DNA of 44,124 nucleotides from a virus: the IMG/VR virus record IMGVR_UViG_3300009183_000140, positions 1 through 44,124 of that record, one strand, 5' to 3'. Shown one piece after another: positions 36,332 to 41,800 of this stretch. The number at the start of each line of letters is the position of its first letter. Within the stretch, counting starts at the first letter, position 1. Both the position numbers and the translations under genes were made by a program. A model generated the notes under the pieces. That model was not told where the DNA came from, ran no database searches, and worked only from the letters and a program-made list of their open reading frames with translations.

Positions 36332-36988
36332 CTATTTATCTAAATTAAATAGATTGTAAGCTTTTTCTACTGAAATTTTTTTTATTTCTTGTGTTTTTTT
36401 GTTTTTTATTTCAATTAGTGCGGACCCCTCGATACACTCTATCCAATCCGCTTCATCCACAAATAACAGATTAGCACTACTTCCACGACCAGCAGTTCCC
36501 GTAGTTGTTGTAATACCAATACGAGAACCATTTGCTAATTCCATAGATTCTAGTCCATAATAACTAACTGGAGCTTTCAACCAATTTGGTAAATTTTCAT
36601 ATGCAAATCTTACTCTTCTGAAGATTTCTTTTGCTGTATTTTCTTTGTTTGCAACAAGTAACAATCTTTGATCATCTTGAAATATTGCAACCCATAACAA
36701 ATATATTGTTGATATAGTCGATTTACCGACTTGCCTACTAAACAACAATAAACTAAAACGATTATCTCTAATCATTCTTAATGCTTTTTTTTGAAATGAA
36801 TGTAATTTAATTTTCTGTCTGCCTTCATCGTTTGTTACAATATAAAAATGATTTTCAGCAAAATGTAGAATATTTTCTTTACATTTTTTAAGATCCGCAA
36901 CCATTTCTGGTGTATACTCAAATTGTGCTTCTACCGTAGGTAGAGCAGGATTATTCATGTAAATTTGTTTTTTGGGATTTCTAGCCAT
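36332..36988 (-). CDS. gp17: terminase large subunit, N-half, with C-terminal split-intein N-fragment
   Basis: The product is 218 residues. Residues 1-184 are the terminase ATPase part: a Q-like LHSFQKKALRMI segment, Walker A SRQVGKST (84-91), and Walker B with catalytic Glu in LLFVDEAD (174-181). Cys185 begins an intein N-fragment (CIEGSALIEIKNKK..., block A) that stops after 34 residues. The intein interrupts the gene immediately after Walker B (DWIE/C), a strictly conserved active-site location. The product packages DNA into the prohead when spliced to the C-half. It is divergent from the 37064 gene and has a late-type element with a degenerate core. Confidence 0.95.
   Translation of the reverse strand: MARNPKKQIYMNNPALPTVEAQFEYTPEMVADLKKCKENILHFAENHFYIVTNDEGRQKIKLHSFQKKALRMIRDNRFSLLLFSRQVGKSTISTIYLLWVAIFQDDQRLLLVANKENTAKEIFRRVRFAYENLPNWLKAPVSYYGLESMELANGSRIGITTTTGTAGRGSSANLLFVDEADWIECIEGSALIEIKNKKTQEIKKISVEKAYNLFNLDK
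36335..36436 (-). other. split intein, N-fragment coding part (34 codons)
   Basis: It starts at Cys185 of the terminase N-half and ends at the stop. It covers only block A. This is far shorter than usual N-inteins (about 100 residues) but close to the 25-residue N-intein of AceL-TerL. The complementary C-fragment is on the separate 33927-35393 gene. Confidence 0.9.
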
Positions 36989-36991
36989 ATA

Positions 36992-37000
36992 TACATTTAA
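36992..37000 (-). promoter_or_regulatory. putative late promoter core (degenerate) before terminase N-half
   Basis: TTAAATGTA, then TAT, then ATG at 36988. It lies in the 75-base AT-rich divergent region 36989-37063. The sixth core base differs (TAAATG), but its position is exact. Confidence 0.5.
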
Positions 37001-37049
37001 TAAAAAATAAAAAAAAACATCAAAAAATTGGAAAAATTATATCAATTAG

Positions 37050-37059
37050 CATAAATAGG
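37050..37059 (+). promoter_or_regulatory. putative late promoter core before acidic protein gene
   Basis: CATAAATAGG, then ATAT, then ATG at 37064. It is the closest match to TATAAATA. The AGGA downstream could also serve as a weak Shine-Dalgarno sequence. The remaining part of 36989-37063 is poly-A-rich, without other visible features. Confidence 0.65.
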
Positions 37060-37063
37060 ATAT

Positions 37064-37654
37064 ATGAGTAATAAATCTCTATTCGAAAAATTGTTTGAAG
37101 ATGTAATGGAAAATGATGCCCTTGGTTTACCTTCCGAAGGTGGTGAAGGTGGTGAAGGTGGCGAAGGTGGTTTTGGCGGGGAGGAAGAAGGCGGTGAAGA
37201 TACCGTGACTTTAACTCTCGACAGAGGAACTGCTGAAAAACTAATGGGTATGCTACAAGACGTATTAGGTGGTGGTGAAGAAGAAGAAATGGGTGATGAA
37301 GAAGGCGGATTTGGTGGAGAAGAGGGCGGCGAATCCTATGGAGACGAAGCTGCTGAATCCGAAAAAGAAGAATCCGAAGAATCCGAAGATGATGAAGACA
37401 GTCTTAAAGAATCTCCTCAATCAGAATATAAAAATTTTGGTAATGACGGCAAGAAGATGACTTCTAAGAGTAATGATAAAGTTGGTGGAGTTGCTGGAAC
37501 CGCTTCCGCTCATGGAAAGGCTTCTAAGACTGCACAAACCGCACCTACGGCACATTACATGCCCGCGAAAACTACCTACGATGACGGTAAGTCAATGAAG
37601 GTTAAGTCCAATATGTCCACTCCAAGTGGGCCTGGAAAATCAATGTTTAACTAA
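37064..37654 (+). CDS. acidic Gly/Glu-rich protein, possible prohead core/scaffold component
   Basis: The product is 196 residues. An N-terminal helix (SLFEKLFEDVMEND) is followed by low-complexity GGEGGEGG runs. A helix TAEKLMGMLQDVLGG follows at about 54-68, then an acidic stretch (EKEESEESEDDED), and a Lys/Ser/Thr-rich C-terminus with no Cys. The very acidic low-complexity character resembles T4 prohead-core proteins such as gp67, but I see no real homology. It has its own late element and is followed closely by an intrinsic terminator, so it is monocistronic, as suits an abundantly made protein. The function remains unassigned. Confidence 0.7.
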   Translation: MSNKSLFEKLFEDVMENDALGLPSEGGEGGEGGEGGFGGEEEGGEDTVTLTLDRGTAEKLMGMLQDVLGGGEEEEMGDEEGGFGGEEGGESYGDEAAESEKEESEESEDDEDSLKESPQSEYKNFGNDGKKMTSKSNDKVGGVAGTASAHGKASKTAQTAPTAHYMPAKTTYDDGKSMKVKSNMSTPSGPGKSMFN

Positions 37655-37677
37655 AATAGAAAGTTAATAAAAATTTT

Positions 37678-37705
37678 AAAAGGGACTCTTCGGAGTCCCT
37701 TTTTT
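37678..37705 (+). terminator. intrinsic terminator after acidic protein gene
   Basis: GGGACTC at 37682-37688, a TTCG tetraloop, and GAGTCCC at 37693-37699, then six T at 37700-37705. The stem extends by A-T pairs. It is a canonical Rho-independent terminator about 25 bases after the stop, immediately before the next late element. Confidence 0.93.
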
Positions 37706-37706
37706 A

Positions 37707-37715
37707 TTAAATAAT
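37707..37715 (+). promoter_or_regulatory. putative late promoter core before 114-aa gene
   Basis: TTAAATAAT, then ATC, then ATG at 37719. It lies directly behind the terminator, showing that this gene must have its own promoter. Confidence 0.72.
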
Positions 37716-37718
37716 ATC

Positions 37719-38063
37719 ATGATGACTTTTAAAGAATTCTTCTTAAAAGAACATGTAGTAATGCCTAGGCATAGGACTACACATGCAATTACTACTAGAG
37801 GAAATAAATTTACTGATGATGGTAGCAATCTACAATCTGCTAATATTATGGCAAATCGTTATAAACCAACAGATGCAAATTTTGATCAGAATTCAAAACA
37901 AAAAGTTGGAGGAATTTCTCCAGATGAAGCAGAAGAATTAATATCAAAACATGGTTTAAATAGACATGAGTTAGAAAAAGGTGTTGCAGTAGGTTTAGGT
38001 AAAAGACCTTTTAAATTATTTAAACATCCACAAACTAAACAGTTTAATGTAATTAAATACTAA
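37719..38063 (+). CDS. hypothetical small late protein, 114 aa
   Basis: The product is not recognised. The N-terminus MMTFKEFFLKEH resembles the 'TFKEFL' starts of several small T4-like phage proteins (possible prohead-protein delivery segment, unproven). The middle is Asn-rich. The second half has SPDEAEELISKHGLNRHELE, a helix-turn pattern, and a basic end. Two ATG codons are adjacent; the first fits the three-base spacing to the late element. It lies one base before the neck protein gene, whose promoter element overlaps this gene's stop codon. Confidence 0.72.
   Translation: MMTFKEFFLKEHVVMPRHRTTHAITTRGNKFTDDGSNLQSANIMANRYKPTDANFDQNSKQKVGGISPDEAEELISKHGLNRHELEKGVAVGLGKRPFKLFKHPQTKQFNVIKY
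38053..38061 (+). promoter_or_regulatory. putative late promoter core before neck protein gene
   Basis: TTAAATACT, then AAT, then ATG at 38065. The element overlaps the last codons of the 114-aa gene, and its TAAATACT matches the T4 late consensus downstream bases. Confidence 0.6.
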
Positions 38064-38064
38064 T

Positions 38065-38823
38065 ATGACTTGCTATTATTCTGGTGCTGGTAATTTTAGT
38101 AATTGTTACGAATTATACGATAAAGGAAGATTAACTCCCGATATTGAAACTTTAGCCAACGTAGCAGAAGAAGTTGTCCATAGCATGGGACAAAAAATTA
38201 ATTATTATGTAAACACCATGAATATTTTATCTGCTGATTTAATTTATGGAGAACAACCAACTAGTATTTTTCATGGACCAAAAGCATTAAAAATGATAAT
38301 AGATTTGTCTGAATCTAATTTAATGCTAAGTAAATTTGGTTTTGCAGCAGATGATGAAATTACAGCATACATAGACTATAGGTCATTTTTGAAAGGAATG
38401 TCTGGAGATCCTGTTTATACAGAATTAAATCAGTCAATCGAACCAAAGTCTGGTGATGTATTTCAAATGTCAGAATATGGAAGTGATCGTTTGAACGGTA
38501 GAGGTGGTAATTATTTTCAAATCACTCAAAGAAAGGATCAAGAAGTTGGAAATCAAATGAACCCATTAGGAGGTCATTATGGGTGGCAATTAAAAGCAAA
38601 AAGAATGGAATACAGTTGGGAACCTGGTCTCCCCAACGAATCCGTCAACGAACAAATTACTGATGATTCGTTTTATGGAAAACTTAGCAGTAATATTGTT
38701 GGCGAACTTTCTTCTCCAGCTAAATCATATCACGGATCAGCAGACGAAGAAAGTGTCAAACACGTCATTGATATGACAATGAATGACACTTCCGTCTACG
38801 GAACTTATGATCTTAATGGTTAA
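38065..38823 (+). CDS. gp14: neck protein gp14-like
   Basis: The product is 252 residues; T4 gp14 is 256. The pattern ETLANVAEEVVHSMGQKINY, YVNTMNILSADLIYGEQPTS, KMIIDLSESNLMLSKFGF and ITAYIDYRSFLKGM matches the neck gp14 layout (early helix, a YGE/D element, then 'F...G....F.ISR..F'). QMSEYGSDRLNGRGGNYFQI is another virion-typical segment. gp14 joins the head portal/neck to the tail. The gene is convergent with the giant propeller gene, and the two stop codons share TTAA. A gp13 partner was not seen in the window. Confidence 0.7.
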   Translation: MTCYYSGAGNFSNCYELYDKGRLTPDIETLANVAEEVVHSMGQKINYYVNTMNILSADLIYGEQPTSIFHGPKALKMIIDLSESNLMLSKFGFAADDEITAYIDYRSFLKGMSGDPVYTELNQSIEPKSGDVFQMSEYGSDRLNGRGGNYFQITQRKDQEVGNQMNPLGGHYGWQLKAKRMEYSWEPGLPNESVNEQITDDSFYGKLSSNIVGELSSPAKSYHGSADEESVKHVIDMTMNDTSVYGTYDLNG

Positions 38824-41800
38824 GATATTTGACTTATTTTTCTAATTTTGCTGTTACCAGCATCAATAATATAAAGATTCTTATTAGAATCTACAGTTAT
38901 ACCTAATGGACTAGAAAAAGCTGCTGATGTCCCCTCTCTATAGGTTGGTAATTGTGATGTGGCGTTTCTTAGACCAGCTACATCAGTTATTACTCCAGTA
39001 GAAGTAGTTATTTTTTGTATTAGATGTCCTTGAGTAAAATATAAATCATTATTAGAATCTATTGTTAATCCGAATGGTGAATTTATTTTGCTATTTGTAG
39101 CTGTAGTACCAAAAGTCCCATCTCCAGCAATAGTTGTTACTATTCCAGAAGATGTTATTTTACGAATAGTATAATTTTTAGAATCTGCTACATAAACATT
39201 TCCACTAGAATCTACTGATATTCCATTTGGTTCACAAAATAAAGCTGCTGTACCAGTTCCATTAGCATATCCAATACCATTACCAGCTATAGTAGATACT
39301 ATATTAGTAGATGAAGTGATTTTTCTTATTCTATGATTAGAAGTATCCGAAACGTATATATCTCCATTTGAAGTTCTATAAATTCCACAAGGACTATTAA
39401 ATCTAGCTGCTGTATCTTTATTTCCATCTGTATTCCCTGATGCTGTTGGAGATCCAGCATATAAAGTGACTACACCAGAAGGATTTATTATTTTAATTGC
39501 ATGATTGCCAGAATCACAAACATATATATTATTACTAGAATCAATAGCTAATCCACGAGGAGTTTTAAATAAAGCTGCTGTACCAGTTCCTACAATACTT
39601 CCAGAAGTTTTTCCGTTTGTACCACCCCCAGCTAAAGTAGTCATTACACCATTCGGCGTAATTTTTCTAATTTTATGATTGAATACATCAGAAAAATATA
39701 AATTACCATCAGAATCTACTACAACACCTATAGATTGTTTGGATATTATTGTAGATACTGTTCCGTTTTGTGTTATTTTTCTTATTCTATCAGAATTATA
39801 ATCAGCAACATAAATATCTCCATTCGTAGGATCTGCTGTGATATTAATAGGATAACTAAAAGAAGCTGATGTTGATGATCCATCCACTGTACCATATAAA
39901 CCGCTACCCGCAAAAGTTGTAACTACTCCTTGAGGAGTAATTTTTCTAATTCTATTATTGTTAGTATCACAAACATAAAAATTACCACCATATGTTATTA
40001 TAGAATTTGGAGTATTAAATAAAGCTGCTGATCCAGTTCCGTCTTGATATCCTCTAGGATTTACACTAGTTCCACCTCCAACAAAAGTTGTAACTACTCC
40101 TTGTGAAGTAATTTTTCTAATTCTATGATTATAAGCATCGCATACATACAAATCTCCATTATATAGTAAAGGAGATTTTATTCCGTTAAATAGTGTATTT
40201 GTGCCTACACCATCAAACATACCAAACGTAGTTCCATCAGCAGAACCTCCAACAACAGTAGTAATATTATTTGCATTAATAATGTTAATTAATCCATAAT
40301 ATGTAAAATAAGTTATTTGATTAGCACTATCAAATTGATATCCCGTATAATTAACATCCGAATATAAAGTATTATAAGATCCACCATATACTTGATAGAT
40401 ATAATATCCCAAAGAAACGGTCAACACATTATTAACATTTGACATTGATGATATATCACCACCATCAACTATATCCGCCAAATATTTTGATGTATCTCCA
40501 GAAGATAAAATGTTGGTTATTTGATAACTAGTAGAGAGTTTTTTAATTTTATTAGGACCTGTAGGACCAGTCGAAAAATATAAATTTCTAGATGCATCCA
40601 TAACTAAATGTGTTGGATTATCAAATTGTATATTCATATCATCATACACTAAAGTACTATCAGAATTACCTATACTTCCTCCAGCAACAGTAGTAACTAC
40701 ACCATCAGAAGTAATTTTTCTAATTTTATTATTATCTGTATCTGCTACATAGAAATCTCCATTAGAATCAATACTAATTCCTATTGGACGATTAAACCAA
40801 GCACTAATACCCGTAGCATCTTTATATCCTGAAGTTGTTCCAGAAGTATCACCACCCGCAAAAGTTGTTACAACTCCAGCGGGAGTAATTTTTCTTATTT
40901 TACTATTACCAAAATCACATACATAAAGATTTTCATCCTTATCATCAATAATACCTTCTACTCTATTAAAATTAGCAGAAGTTCCAATGCCATTTATAGA
41001 TCCCCCTACATCATTACCTGCTATAGTTGTTACTACTCCAGAGGGTGTAATCTTTCTGATTCTTCCACCATTTACCGATGGTGGAATGTCTGTTACATAA
41101 ATATTTCCGCTAGATCCTATGGTAATTCCATTTACTAAATAAAATAAAGCATTTGTTCCAGTTCCGTCTTTGTATCCTCCTAAAATTCCCGATGCAGATC
41201 CACCAGCAAAAATAGTAGTGGTTCCATCTGGTGTGATTTTACGGATATTATGATTTACACTATCCGTAACATATAAAACATCATTAGAATCTATAGATAT
41301 TCCCGATGGTTTTGAAAATGTTGCTAATATACCTTTTCCATCTTTATTTCCAGAAACTCCACTACCAGCAAATTGTGTTACTATTCCATTAGGAGAAACC
41401 TTTACTATAGTTCTAGAACCATCAACAGCAACAAATAAATTACCAGAAGAATCAAAAACTCCTGCTTTTGGGTAATGTAATGTTTGATCAGAAGAAGAAA
41501 TAGTTGTCATTACATTACTAGATATATTATATTTTTTTATAGCATTATTGATTCTATCTAAAATATATAAATTACCTTTATTATCAGGAACAATACCACA
41601 TGGACTATGCAATAAACCTTGTGTATAAATTTCTTCGGATACTATTCCATTTCCAAATGATTGTGTATAATATATTTTATCATTTATGGATTTGTTTGTA
41701 TATATATTAGGCATACTATATACAGTTTCCCATGAAATTGTTGCACTATAGTGTCCTAATTGTCCATAAGTATTAGCAATAGATCCTGCACTAGATAGCA

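Noticed and set aside
36331-36338. TAAATA near the end of the terminase N-half as a late promoter for the endonuclease
   Set aside because: The distance to the ATG at 36324 is eight bases and the core is part of the stop codon context; it might work but does not follow the standard spacing.
38753-38789. Interrupted inverted repeat (GTGTCA...TGACAC, inner TCATTG/CAATGA) as a terminator of the giant gene
   Set aside because: Arms are short, with an asymmetric bulge of six bases, and no clear T run follows on the minus strand.
41063-41086. Nine-bp hairpin TTCCACCAT/ATGGTGGAA in the giant gene
   Set aside because: Stems of nine bases are expected by chance in 44 kb, and it has no T tract or codon bias.
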